Assembly: GCA_964539855.1 (NCBI GenBank)
Contig: CAZIJR010000001.1
Location: 1-40,116, forward strand
Direction: 5' to 3'
DNA: 40,116 nucleotides
DNA from: XYD1-FULL-39-28 sp964539855
GTDB lineage: Bacteria; Patescibacteriota; Minisyncoccia; Minisyncoccales; Staskawiczbacteraceae
The notes beneath the pieces were generated by a model. The model was given only the letters and a program-made list of their open reading frames with translations. It had not been told where the DNA came from and did not search any database. This document shows positions 6,898-14,186 of this stretch, in pieces. The stretch's first letter is position 1, and each line of letters opens with the position of its first letter. The position numbers and the translations under genes were made by a program.

Positions 6898-7875
6898 ATG
6901 CCTACTCAAACAGAAGAACAACAAGCAAAAGATTTTTTGAAAAGGGCTGAAATAAGGACCATGAAAAAGGATTTAAGATCCTTAAGAGAAGGTGATGCTT
7001 TAAAAGAAAGGGACAAAATAGCTAAAATTCAAACGATAGAAGAGCAACAAACAGAGAAGATAAAAAAAGAAGCAGATAGGTCTGGCATGGAAAAAGTCCT
7101 TTCAGCAAATGAAAATGAAGAAAAAATTGCTGAAAAAGATTTAAAAAACTACGCCACAGAAGAAGAACGCCAGCAAATATTTTTACTTGAATCCCAGAGG
7201 CTAAGTTTTGAAAAACAAATAGACGCGATTGACAAAGAAAAAAATCCGGCTTTGAAGCTTGAAAAAAATAAACTTCTCTTACAAAAAAGAGACGTGCAAG
7301 CTAAGCTAACTTCCGTCTTAGAAGAAGAAAAAAGGATAGAGGGAGAGCAGGGCGTAGTAACAGAAAGCGCAAAAACCAGTACAATAGCTTCTCAAAAAAA
7401 ATCCTTAGAACAACGGAGGTGGGATATAGATAAAGATATACAAGAAATAGAAAAAAAACGATGGGCGCTGGAAAAACAAATACAAGACATAGATAGCAAA
7501 ATAACAGAAATAGACCGAAGATCAGAACAGATTACAACTGAAAAGAATGGCTTAAGGGATAAGGTTTTGGGCATGGATAAGTCGTTGAGAGACATATATT
7601 CTGGTGTTATAGCTAAAACAGAGGAAAGAAGAAAGGGCCAAGCGCAGGATCAAATAACACAAAAAGAAGCGCTTTCAAAAACAAGGACAGAAGAAAAAGA
7701 AAAAATACAAAGAGAACAATGGGGGGGATTAGCTGTTCCAAAGAAAAAAGAATTTTTAAAATCAGCTCCCGCCAGCTTTAAAGAAAAACTGGCAGAATCA
7801 ACAGCCAAAGAGGAAGAACAAAGAGCCAAATTTATGCAGAATATAAACCAAATTCCAATACCACGTAAAAAATAA
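6898..7875 (+). CDS. Coiled-coil protein of unknown function
   Basis: The 325-aa product is almost entirely charged (Lys, Glu, Gln, Arg) with regular heptad-like hydrophobics through about residues 10-240, for example repeated KQI-DID/KEIEKKR segments. It lacks a signal peptide and membrane helix. No catalytic motif is visible and I do not recognise the family. It lies 17 nt after pnp and 12 nt before the DksA-like gene, so all three may be one transcript ending at the 8251-8281 terminator. Co-transcription with pnp allows a scaffold role in RNA decay, but nothing in the sequence shows it. Confidence 0.75.
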   Translation: MPTQTEEQQAKDFLKRAEIRTMKKDLRSLREGDALKERDKIAKIQTIEEQQTEKIKKEADRSGMEKVLSANENEEKIAEKDLKNYATEEERQQIFLLESQRLSFEKQIDAIDKEKNPALKLEKNKLLLQKRDVQAKLTSVLEEEKRIEGEQGVVTESAKTSTIASQKKSLEQRRWDIDKDIQEIEKKRWALEKQIQDIDSKITEIDRRSEQITTEKNGLRDKVLGMDKSLRDIYSGVIAKTEERRKGQAQDQITQKEALSKTRTEEKEKIQREQWGGLAVPKKKEFLKSAPASFKEKLAESTAKEEEQRAKFMQNINQIPIPRKK

Positions 7876-7887
7876 TTAATTAAAACT

Positions 7888-8247
7888 ATGGACAAAAAAT
7901 TAGCAGAAGAATTAAAGCAAACATTAGAAAACGAAAAAGTATCTCTAACTACTCAGCTAAAAAGCTTTGCTAAAAAAGACGATTCCCCAAAGGGGGACTG
8001 GGAAACCACATACCCCAACCGCGAAAACGGAAGTATGGAGGAAGAAGCAGATGAAGTGCAAGAGTATGGTAATATGCTTCCTGTGGAACACAGCCTGGAG
8101 CTGAAATTAAGAGACGTGAACATTGCTTTAGAAAAAATCAATTCTGGTAAAGGATATGGAATCTGTGAAAAATGCGGAGCAGAGATCAAGCCGGAAAGAT
8201 TAAAAGCTGTTCCCGAAGCCCGACTCTGTATGAAACACAACAAATAA
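7888..8247 (+). CDS. DksA/TraR-type zinc-finger protein
   Basis: This 119-aa protein has an N-terminal coiled-coil part (about 1-75) with an acidic segment MEEEADEVQEYGN, then a C-terminal finger CEKCGAEIKPERLKAVPEA-LCMKH. DksA/TraR proteins enter the RNA polymerase secondary channel and tune initiation. The finger has Cys-Cys-Cys-His rather than the usual four Cys, and ends almost at once. It is the last gene before a strong terminator. Whether it acts like DksA is inferred from fold and length only. Confidence 0.85.
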   Translation: MDKKLAEELKQTLENEKVSLTTQLKSFAKKDDSPKGDWETTYPNRENGSMEEEADEVQEYGNMLPVEHSLELKLRDVNIALEKINSGKGYGICEKCGAEIKPERLKAVPEARLCMKHNK

Positions 8248-8250
8248 TAA

Positions 8251-8281
8251 AAAACCGTCCCGGAAGTGGGGCGGTTTTTTT
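8251..8281. terminator. Bidirectional rho-independent terminator
   Basis: An 11-bp stem AAAACCGTCCC/GGGGCGGTTTT (one G-T pair) with loop GGAAGT has T-runs on both strands. It ends the DksA-like transcript on plus and the M23 peptidase transcript on minus. Confidence 0.93.
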
Positions 8282-8288
8282 ATGTATT

Positions 8289-9419
8289 TTATTTATAGCT
8301 TATATTTGCTCCGACTGCGTATTTTGCCAGAGGGTTTGTTGATCCCACAACCTGAAAGTGCAAATGGCACCCTGTTGGTCCAACTACGTTTCCTGTATTA
8401 CCTACTGACCCAATTCTCTCGCTACGCGTAATTTGAGCTCCTGGTTTTACATAAACATAAGAAAGATGACCATAGTAAGTAACTGTTCCATTAGAGTGCA
8501 AAATGGTCACATAATTTCCCATACCTAAATTCCACGCATTGTTAAATACAGCCCTCTGAACCACGCCAGAAGCTGCAGCATAAACAGGGGTTCCGCACTT
8601 ATTGGCAACATCAACGGCATTATAATAGTGAAGGCCTTGGGTTATTTTTCCTTCAACGGGGAATATAAAATAATTATCCGCCAACGGAATTTTGTTTACA
8701 GAAGGCGCCACTTTGGGCATTACTCCCCCAGGAACAACTAAAATATCTCCAATAAAAATATCTCCCTGATTGACAAGGTTGTTAAAGGCAATTATATCAC
8801 TTTGCTTGGATTTATAGGTTTGTGCAATCCCCGAAACAGTATCTCCTGACTTTATAATATGTAAAACCCCGTCAACCGGAAGAATTGCCAAATTCTGTCC
8901 CACTTTAATAACCGAAGGCTTTGTAAGACTATTAGCCAAAAGCAAAGTATCCACAGATATTCCGTATGAGTTTGCAATTGAGGCTAAAGTGTCTCCCGGC
9001 TGTACAGTATATTCCACAATTTCTTTGCTATTTTTGCTTTGCGTGTCGCTTCCAATTATGTCTCCCAAAACCTTTCCTGTGACAAGAGTAGGCGTGGACA
9101 CACCTGCTAGCGTATTATTTTGTATAATTTTTAAATCCGGGCTTTCTGTAGCAGCTGCACTTGCTTGGCTGGAAAATAAACTACTTGCGCTTGCTTCAAA
9201 ATTATTATTAAAAAAAGAATTAAAAAATACTACACGGCTGTTATTTAGCCCGCTTACATTAATAGAGCTTTGGCAAGATCCGCACATCAACCCAAACATA
9301 ATAAATGCGGTGAGCCCAAAATAAAAAGAAGGGTTTTTCAGCAATCCTTTTGAATGTCTTTTTTCCAACCTCCTTGCCGTACTCCTGATATATTTGGTTA
9401 ATTTTTTGGGTAAACCCAT
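8289..9419 (-). CDS. LysM and M23-family peptidoglycan endopeptidase
   Basis: The 376-aa product is envelope-anchored. It has a basic N-terminus, a membrane helix at about 31-48, and a low-complexity Ser/Ala linker. Two LysM repeats follow (YTVQPGDTLASIA..., about 137-181; HIIKSGDTVSGIA..., about 188-232), then a LytM/M23 domain (about 250-370). The metallopeptidase has HYYNAVD, then GMGNYVTILH, TYYGHLS and CHLHFQV, covering the usual His/Asp zinc ligands. The first His-to-Asp spacing is longer than the classical HxxxD, a possible variant. LysM binds glycan chains and M23 cuts cross-links, so cell-wall remodelling is the likely job. A promoter with -35 TTGACC and -10 TAAACT precedes it. Confidence 0.92.
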   Translation of the reverse strand: MGLPKKLTKYIRSTARRLEKRHSKGLLKNPSFYFGLTAFIMFGLMCGSCQSSINVSGLNNSRVVFFNSFFNNNFEASASSLFSSQASAAATESPDLKIIQNNTLAGVSTPTLVTGKVLGDIIGSDTQSKNSKEIVEYTVQPGDTLASIANSYGISVDTLLLANSLTKPSVIKVGQNLAILPVDGVLHIIKSGDTVSGIAQTYKSKQSDIIAFNNLVNQGDIFIGDILVVPGGVMPKVAPSVNKIPLADNYFIFPVEGKITQGLHYYNAVDVANKCGTPVYAAASGVVQRAVFNNAWNLGMGNYVTILHSNGTVTYYGHLSYVYVKPGAQITRSERIGSVGNTGNVVGPTGCHLHFQVVGSTNPLAKYAVGANISYK

Positions 9420-9435
9420 AATTAAAACTTAATTC

Positions 9436-9464
9436 AGTTTAGCACCGCCCAAATACAAGGTCAA
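9436..9464 (-). promoter_or_regulatory. Promoter for the M23 peptidase gene
   Basis: The minus strand reads TTGACC (9464-9459), a 17-nt spacer, and TAAACT (9441-9436), 16 nt before the ATG at 9419. It is divergent from the rsmA promoter. Confidence 0.65.
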
Positions 9465-9490
9465 GCTTTTTATGCACAACCTATCCACTG

Positions 9491-9499
9491 TGCTATAAT
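9491..9499 (+). promoter_or_regulatory. Extended -10 promoter for rsmA, leaderless spacing
   Basis: TGCTATAAT ends 8 nt before the rsmA ATG at 9508. Transcription starting about 7 nt after the -10 would begin at or next to the start codon. An interrupted inverted repeat, GCACA-N10-TGTGC (9474-9493), overlaps it. Confidence 0.65.
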
Positions 9500-9507
9500 A
9501 ATTTAAA

Positions 9508-10374
9508 ATGGAGTTAACTTCCCCTAAAATAATAAAGGAGCTTCTCTCAAAAAATGATGCAAAACCCAACAAAATTCTTGGGCAAAATTTTTTGATAGAC
9601 AAGCACATTCTTAAAAAAATTATTGACTCGGCAGACTTAAAATCAACTGACCTTATAATAGAGGTAGGCCCAGGCATTGGCACATTAACTCAAGGGCTGG
9701 CTGAAACCGCAGGCAAAATTATTGCTGTAGAAAAAGATATAAAAATGTTAAATGTTTTATCAGAAACTCTAAGTGCCTTTAAAAATATAGAAATAATAAA
9801 CGCCGACATCTTAAAAATAGATCCTAAGCTCTATACTCAAGGCCCATATAAAATAGTTGCCAACATTCCATATTATTTAACGTCCCCTTTAATTAGAATA
9901 TTTTTAGAATCTGCCAACCCACCAGAAGACATTATTTTGATGCTTCAAAAAGAAGTTGCCCAAAGAATTTGTGCAAAGCCAAATAAAATGAGCTTGTTAG
10001 CGGTGTCTGTGCAGTTTTATGCAGAGCCCAAAATTATTTCTTATGTTTCCAAAAATTGTTTTTGGCCTGCTCCAAAAGTGGATTCTGCCATAATTAGAAT
10101 CACTCCATCTTCTTCCTTGTCATTCCCGCGCAAGCGGGAATCCAGAGAACTTTTCTTTAAAATAGTAAAGGCCGGTTTTTCCCAGCCCAGAAAACAGCTG
10201 GCCGGTAATCTATCTAAATCTCTAAAAATAAAAAAAGACACTGTTGATAGGTGGCTTTTAGAAAATAACATAAAACCCACACAGCGCGCTGAAACGCTAT
10301 CGGTGGGCGACTGGCAAAACCTAACAAAATCCCTCCCGAAAGCCGGGCTTTCGGGAAATAAAATATGCCGATAA
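9508..10374 (+). CDS. rsmA: 16S rRNA (adenine1518-N6/adenine1519-N6)-dimethyltransferase
   Basis: Uses S-adenosylmethionine to dimethylate two adjacent adenines in the 3' hairpin of 16S rRNA. The 288-aa product shows LGQNFLID near 24-31, SAM motif I EVGPGIGTLT, the acidic VEKDIKM, and the catalytic NIPYYLTSPLI (about 119-129). A C-terminal helical domain follows. Two repeat palindromes lie within the frame: SFPRKRESR (DNA 10118-10145), and a C-terminal tail LPKAGLSG (DNA 10334-10356) that looks like an added extension. Its last 10 nt overlap the RAYT gene. The start is supported by the promoter only 8 nt upstream. Confidence 0.95.
   Translation: MELTSPKIIKELLSKNDAKPNKILGQNFLIDKHILKKIIDSADLKSTDLIIEVGPGIGTLTQGLAETAGKIIAVEKDIKMLNVLSETLSAFKNIEIINADILKIDPKLYTQGPYKIVANIPYYLTSPLIRIFLESANPPEDIILMLQKEVAQRICAKPNKMSLLAVSVQFYAEPKIISYVSKNCFWPAPKVDSAIIRITPSSSLSFPRKRESRELFFKIVKAGFSQPRKQLAGNLSKSLKIKKDTVDRWLLENNIKPTQRAETLSVGDWQNLTKSLPKAGLSGNKICR
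10118..10145. repeat. In-frame palindromic repeat in rsmA (SFPRKRES type)
   Basis: ATTCCCGC-GCAA-GCGGGAAT is an 8-bp perfect hairpin flanked by TGTC and CCAG. The same flanks and core layout recur in tsaE at 39973-40000. It adds SFPRKRES to RsmA without a frameshift. Confidence 0.8.
10334..10356. repeat. REP-like palindrome upstream of RAYT
   Basis: A perfect 10-bp inverted repeat (arm TCCCGAAAGC, loop CGG) lies within the last codons of rsmA. An identical copy starts directly after the RAYT stop codon at 11094. Confidence 0.9.
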
Positions 10375-11093
10375 GAAAAATACAATTTGTGCCAGCTGAA
10401 TTTTATCATATTTTTAACCGTGGCAACGGTAAGCAGAATATTTTTTACCATGACAAAGACAGATATAGATTTCTTCAAGCAATTTATCTATCAAATAATG
10501 TTAATACCTTTCTAGGCATTGAGGAATTAGAAAGAGGTAAAAGTGGCTATGCCCTTGCTGACATCAAAAATATCCTCGAAACAAACATGATTCCCCACGA
10601 TCCATTAGTTAGGATTTGTGCAGACTGTTTAATGCCGAATCATTATCATTTTTTAATTCAAGAAATAAAAGAAGGTGGCATTAGTAAATTTATGCAAAGA
10701 CTGGGCACTAGTTATGCAAAATATTTTGTCACAAAACATAAACGTCCAGGAAGTTTATTTCAGGGACGATTTAAGGCGACACACATAGAAAACGATGACC
10801 AACTAAAATACTTATTGGCCTACGTTAATGCCATTAACCCTGCGCAGCTTGTTGAGCCGAATCTAAAGGAAAGAGGAATTAAAAATCTTAAAAAAGCTTT
10901 AGACCAAGTTAATAATTATAAATGGAGTACCCATTTTGAATTTATGGGAAAAAGAGAATCAATTCTTATAGATAAGGGGTTATTAGGAGAAAATTATCCG
11001 AACGCAAAAATCTATTACGCGTTTATAAAAGATGTATTACAGGGGAAAGAAAATAAAATGTGGACAACAATAGAAAAATTAGCACTTGAATAA
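10365..11093 (+). CDS. REP-associated tyrosine transposase (RAYT, Y1/HUH family)
   Basis: The 242-aa product is a single-domain Y1 transposase of the IS200-like REP-associated type. It opens with the typical FYHIFNRGN, and carries the HUH pair as PNHYHFLIQE (about 84-93). The region after it, GTSYAKYFVTKHKRPGSLFQGRFK (given here as the span about 107-130), contains the candidate catalytic Tyr and the family's G-x-LFQGRFK signature. Such enzymes nick and join single-stranded REP hairpins. Identical palindromes flank it at 10334-10356 and 11094-11116, with a half copy at 11121-11132. The start codon overlaps the rsmA end by 10 nt. The gene looks intact. A domesticated role in spreading the repeats is inferred. 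Confidence 0.93.
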   Translation: MPIRKIQFVPAEFYHIFNRGNGKQNIFYHDKDRYRFLQAIYLSNNVNTFLGIEELERGKSGYALADIKNILETNMIPHDPLVRICADCLMPNHYHFLIQEIKEGGISKFMQRLGTSYAKYFVTKHKRPGSLFQGRFKATHIENDDQLKYLLAYVNAINPAQLVEPNLKERGIKNLKKALDQVNNYKWSTHFEFMGKRESILIDKGLLGENYPNAKIYYAFIKDVLQGKENKMWTTIEKLALE

Positions 11094-11132
11094 TCCCGAA
11101 AGCCGGGCTTTCGGGAAGAAGGGCTTTCGGGA
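11094..11132. repeat. REP-like palindrome plus half copy downstream of RAYT
   Basis: A perfect copy of the palindrome (11094-11116) begins at the base after the RAYT TAA. A half copy GGGCTTTCGGGA follows at 11121-11132. No T-run follows, so it is a repeat first, though it could stall polymerase. Confidence 0.88.
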
Positions 11133-11182
11133 GGAATAAAAAGTTTTCCACAGTTGACCCATAACGCTTAACCTTTCGCTTA

Positions 11183-11191
11183 TGGTATAAT
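11183..11191 (+). promoter_or_regulatory. Extended -10 promoter at the head of the T4SS-like locus
   Basis: TGGTATAAT (TG-n-TATAAT) lies 44 nt before the ATG at 11236 and is the only good promoter between the RAYT gene and the T4SS-like genes. The rest of 11133-11235 is AT-rich leader with nothing else recognisable. Confidence 0.55.
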
Positions 11192-11235
11192 ATAAGAATT
11201 TAAATTAATTTTATTTACAAAATAACAAAACTGCT

Positions 11236-11544
11236 ATGGCTGAAGGCAACCTTACTGGACCAGAAGGAATATTGATGTTGTGTGTGGCTGGAATATTAGA
11301 TGGTATAGGCCTTATCCTTTTTTGCCTCTCTTGGCTAGGAATAGACGACTATGCCATATTAGACGTTTTGGGAATGCTTATAATAGGCGGGTGGATGTTT
11401 TTTAGGGGTGGCGGACTAAACGAAAAAATTATCAAAAGAGGCCTAAGAAGGTTTGGAATAGCCACCGTTGTAGAACTAGTACCATTTTTAGGCGGCATTG
11501 CCCCCTCTTGGACCATACTCGTCTGGAAAGAGCTTAAAGATTAG
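11236..11544 (+). CDS. Small membrane protein at head of T4SS-like locus
   Basis: This 102-aa protein has hydrophobic segments at about 10-32 and 38-55, a basic loop (NEKIIKRGLRRFG), and a third weaker hydrophobic stretch near 75-95. No signal peptidase site is obvious. I do not recognise the family. It precedes the VirB6-like gene by 12 nt, so it is probably a membrane accessory of the same apparatus. Confidence 0.7.
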   Translation: MAEGNLTGPEGILMLCVAGILDGIGLILFCLSWLGIDDYAILDVLGMLIIGGWMFFRGGGLNEKIIKRGLRRFGIATVVELVPFLGGIAPSWTILVWKELKD

Positions 11545-11556
11545 CTTTATAAAAGT

Positions 11557-13503
11557 ATGTTAAATTATTTTTTAAAAATCCTCAAAAACAAAAAAATACT
11601 ATTTTTTGTCTTTTTGTCTATTGTCATTTTTTGTTTTGGTTTTTTTTCAACATCAATTCAAAAAGTGCATGCAGTTAGTGGAGGTGATCCATCGCAGTAT
11701 GATGCTTGCGAGCGAGGCTGTCATACAAATTATACGGGGGATGAACTGGACGATTGCATTTCGGCTTGTATGTGGGAACTTGGGCACCAAACAGACAGTT
11801 TTACAAAAATATTGGGAGAGGAGTTGGCGCGAGAGTATGGAAAAATGGCCGAGGTGATGGCTGTTCCATTTGCTACTTTTGTTTTTGCGATAGGGGCCGT
11901 TATTATCAGTATAGGAGGATCGCTTTCTGTACTAGCTTCTACTATTTTGGTAACAGTGCTTGGTATGCTTGACAGTGTAGGTTGTTATACATGTATGACT
12001 AATACTGCTGTGGCAGCGGGTTGGCCCATGGTTAGAGACTTGGCCAACATGTTTGTAGTACTGGGGTTTGTGGTTATAGGATTAGCTACTATATTAAGAT
12101 TTAGAGAATATGAGGCAAAAAAACTTCTACCAAAACTAATAATAGTTGCTCTTTTGATAAATTTTTCACTCCCCATTTGCGGTATATTTATTGACGCTTC
12201 AAATATAACTGCAAAATATTTTTTAAAAAGCGGAGGGTTTTTTGCAAACAGTTGGGGGCAAACATTGGACGGCCAATTAAAGATACTCTTTAACGCCTGG
12301 AAAATTGACGATTACATTAAGGCCTCTATACAATTATTAGGTTCAATAGGGGGTATAACATTTTATAATATAATGGCTATGGTAATTTTTTTACTTTATG
12401 CCTTTTTGTATATTTTTAGAATTATTGCTCTTTGGATATTAGTTATTTTATCTCCGTTGGCCTTTGTTTTTTATGTTTTTCCGTTTACAAAAAAGTTTTT
12501 TGATATGTGGTGGAGCAACTTTTTGGGATGGTGTATTATTATTGTTCCTATATCCTTTTTTGTTTGGATAGCTGATAAAATAATGGCGGGTATAGTCCTC
12601 ACAAGTACAACCCCCGGCGAACCCCCGAGCTTTTTCAGTTATTTAATCCCTGGGTCATTTATGATAATCGGATTTCTTTTTTCAATACGAATGTCAGCGA
12701 TGGGAGCGAGCGCTGCGGTTGGGGCGGCAAAATGGACTGGCGGCAAAATCACCGGCGCCACTGGAGGAACTCTAAAAGGATTAGCTAATACAAGAGCTGG
12801 ACAAAAAATTAGCAGGGGAGCTGTGCTGGCAGGTGAAAAAATGGGTCTTGTTGCGCCAGGCACAACCAACTTGATGAAGCAAAAACATATGAAAGAACAC
12901 GAAAGCGAAAAGAGGGTTTCCACCCTGCCAGACGACCAAGTGATGAAAGGCGGATTTACGGGCAGAACACCTATAAGCAAGAGGGGGAGGAACGACAAAT
13001 TTGAATTTATAAAACAATCTGTTGAAAGTGGCAAAGCAGGAGAATGGCTGAACAAGGGTGAAATTACCCAAGATCAGTATGATAAAGGAGTAGCATACTA
13101 CAAATCACACGGTGGTCCAATAGGCGCGCTGGCTGAAAAAGATTACCGCGTAGCGGGACACGGAGCAGCTAATCCAACAATTGCCCAAACAAAAAAAAAT
13201 GTACAATTTTCAGAAAATCTTTCAAAAGGTATGTCTGGCAAACAGCTTAGGGGCATAAGCGCAGATGATATGGATAGAGCGCTTAATCCTGATATGCACG
13301 ATATAATTAAAGAACAGTTCACTCCAAATACCGCGAAACAATTTAAAACTTCTGATCCAACATTAAAAACTGCTTTGAGAACCCACCTTGGGGCAGTTGG
13401 CACGGCCGGAACGCTGGCAAACGACATTCATATAGCAACCGATCCGAAAGAAAAGGCTAAGCTCCAAAAAGTATATGATGCACTAGACAAAGCAACTATT
13501 TAA
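11557..13503 (+). CDS. VirB6/TrbL-like T4SS membrane channel protein
   Basis: This 648-aa polytopic protein has a signal-like helix (about 12-36) ending VHA. A small ectodomain with two C-x3-C pairs (CERGC and CISAC) follows. About seven to eight hydrophobic segments lie between about 105 and 385. The core stretch LWILVILSPLAFVFYVFPF followed by FFDMWWSNFLGWCIIIVPI is the characteristic VirB6/TrbL pattern (SPLA..., W-x-x-FL). After residue 400 comes a hydrophilic tail of about 245 residues rich in Gly/Lys/Thr, presumably cytoplasmic. VirB6-type proteins form part of the inner-membrane channel. It is followed 16 nt later by a helical protein gene. Confidence 0.82.
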   Translation: MLNYFLKILKNKKILFFVFLSIVIFCFGFFSTSIQKVHAVSGGDPSQYDACERGCHTNYTGDELDDCISACMWELGHQTDSFTKILGEELAREYGKMAEVMAVPFATFVFAIGAVIISIGGSLSVLASTILVTVLGMLDSVGCYTCMTNTAVAAGWPMVRDLANMFVVLGFVVIGLATILRFREYEAKKLLPKLIIVALLINFSLPICGIFIDASNITAKYFLKSGGFFANSWGQTLDGQLKILFNAWKIDDYIKASIQLLGSIGGITFYNIMAMVIFLLYAFLYIFRIIALWILVILSPLAFVFYVFPFTKKFFDMWWSNFLGWCIIIVPISFFVWIADKIMAGIVLTSTTPGEPPSFFSYLIPGSFMIIGFLFSIRMSAMGASAAVGAAKWTGGKITGATGGTLKGLANTRAGQKISRGAVLAGEKMGLVAPGTTNLMKQKHMKEHESEKRVSTLPDDQVMKGGFTGRTPISKRGRNDKFEFIKQSVESGKAGEWLNKGEITQDQYDKGVAYYKSHGGPIGALAEKDYRVAGHGAANPTIAQTKKNVQFSENLSKGMSGKQLRGISADDMDRALNPDMHDIIKEQFTPNTAKQFKTSDPTLKTALRTHLGAVGTAGTLANDIHIATDPKEKAKLQKVYDALDKATI

Positions 13504-13519
13504 AAATAATTACAAACCC

Positions 13520-14113
13520 ATGGAAGAACAAAAAAATAACATCCGCGTTCTTTTATCAGATAAGGCAGAACTTATTCTTGGCGAAATACTAAAGAATTTT
13601 GGTTTGGAAGATAAAAATGTTATTGTGGACCGCATTATAAAAAACTTTGCGCGGGAAAACCTATCTGAGAATAGCCTAGTTAACTCTCTGCAAAAGGACT
13701 TGGAAGTCACCCAGCAAATGGCCACTGATGTTGCAAAAGAACTTATAAGCAAAGTTATGCCGTTATTAGAAAAATATCCGGAAGAAAAATTTAGCGACCC
13801 TGTTTTTAGAGAGCAGGTTTCAGAAAAACTTTTTGGTCCTGAAAAAAAGGAAAATAAAACCAAACCAGAAGACATTTTTTCTAAAATAAAAACGCCGATA
13901 GGCGTGGAAAATGCCTTGCAGAAAAAACAATCAAATCCTCCTGAAGCAAAGACTATAGAATCTCCGCAAGACGAAAAGATTGTTGCTCCTGCGCCAAAAA
14001 GAAAATCGCGATTGCCACGTAAGCCAGCTACTAAAACTACTAAAGAATCCGTGTCAGAACAACCCAAAAAACAAAACAGTGGGCCAGACAAATATAGGGA
14101 ACCCATAGGATAA
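13520..14113 (+). CDS. Unrecognised helical protein of the T4SS-like locus
   Basis: The 197-aa soluble product has a predicted helical N-terminal half (about 1-110, several amphipathic helices) and a Lys/Pro/Ser-rich disordered tail (about 110-197) with many basic residues (KRKSRLPRKPATK). There is no signal peptide or membrane helix. It follows the VirB6-like gene by 16 nt and is closed by a strong terminator. The basic tail could bind nucleic acid or membrane lipid, but no family is recognised. Confidence 0.7.
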   Translation: MEEQKNNIRVLLSDKAELILGEILKNFGLEDKNVIVDRIIKNFARENLSENSLVNSLQKDLEVTQQMATDVAKELISKVMPLLEKYPEEKFSDPVFREQVSEKLFGPEKKENKTKPEDIFSKIKTPIGVENALQKKQSNPPEAKTIESPQDEKIVAPAPKRKSRLPRKPATKTTKESVSEQPKKQNSGPDKYREPIG

Positions 14114-14124
14114 TAATTTTTTGT

Positions 14125-14170
14125 AAATAAAGAGGGGAGTGGTCTCATGTGAGACCACTCCCCTTTATTT
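14125..14170. terminator. Strong bidirectional terminator
   Basis: A near-perfect palindrome: stem GGGGAGTGGTCTCA and its complement are bordered by AAATAAAG/CTTTATTT. It ends the 11236-14113 transcript on plus and the SPFH gene on minus. Confidence 0.92.
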
Positions 14171-14186
14171 TGCCATCCTCGATGGC

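Noticed and set aside
11094..11116. Rho-independent terminator after RAYT
   Set aside because: A strong hairpin but no T-run on either side, and an identical copy lies inside the rsmA coding region, so it is better explained as a REP element.
10334..11132. CRISPR array
   Set aside because: Only two full palindromes plus a half copy, with an entire transposase gene between; no regular spacer-repeat periodicity exists anywhere in the window.
11153..11161. TTTTCCACA resembling a DnaA box after the RAYT gene
   Set aside because: Single weak match far from dnaA with no other boxes nearby; expected by chance in AT-rich DNA.
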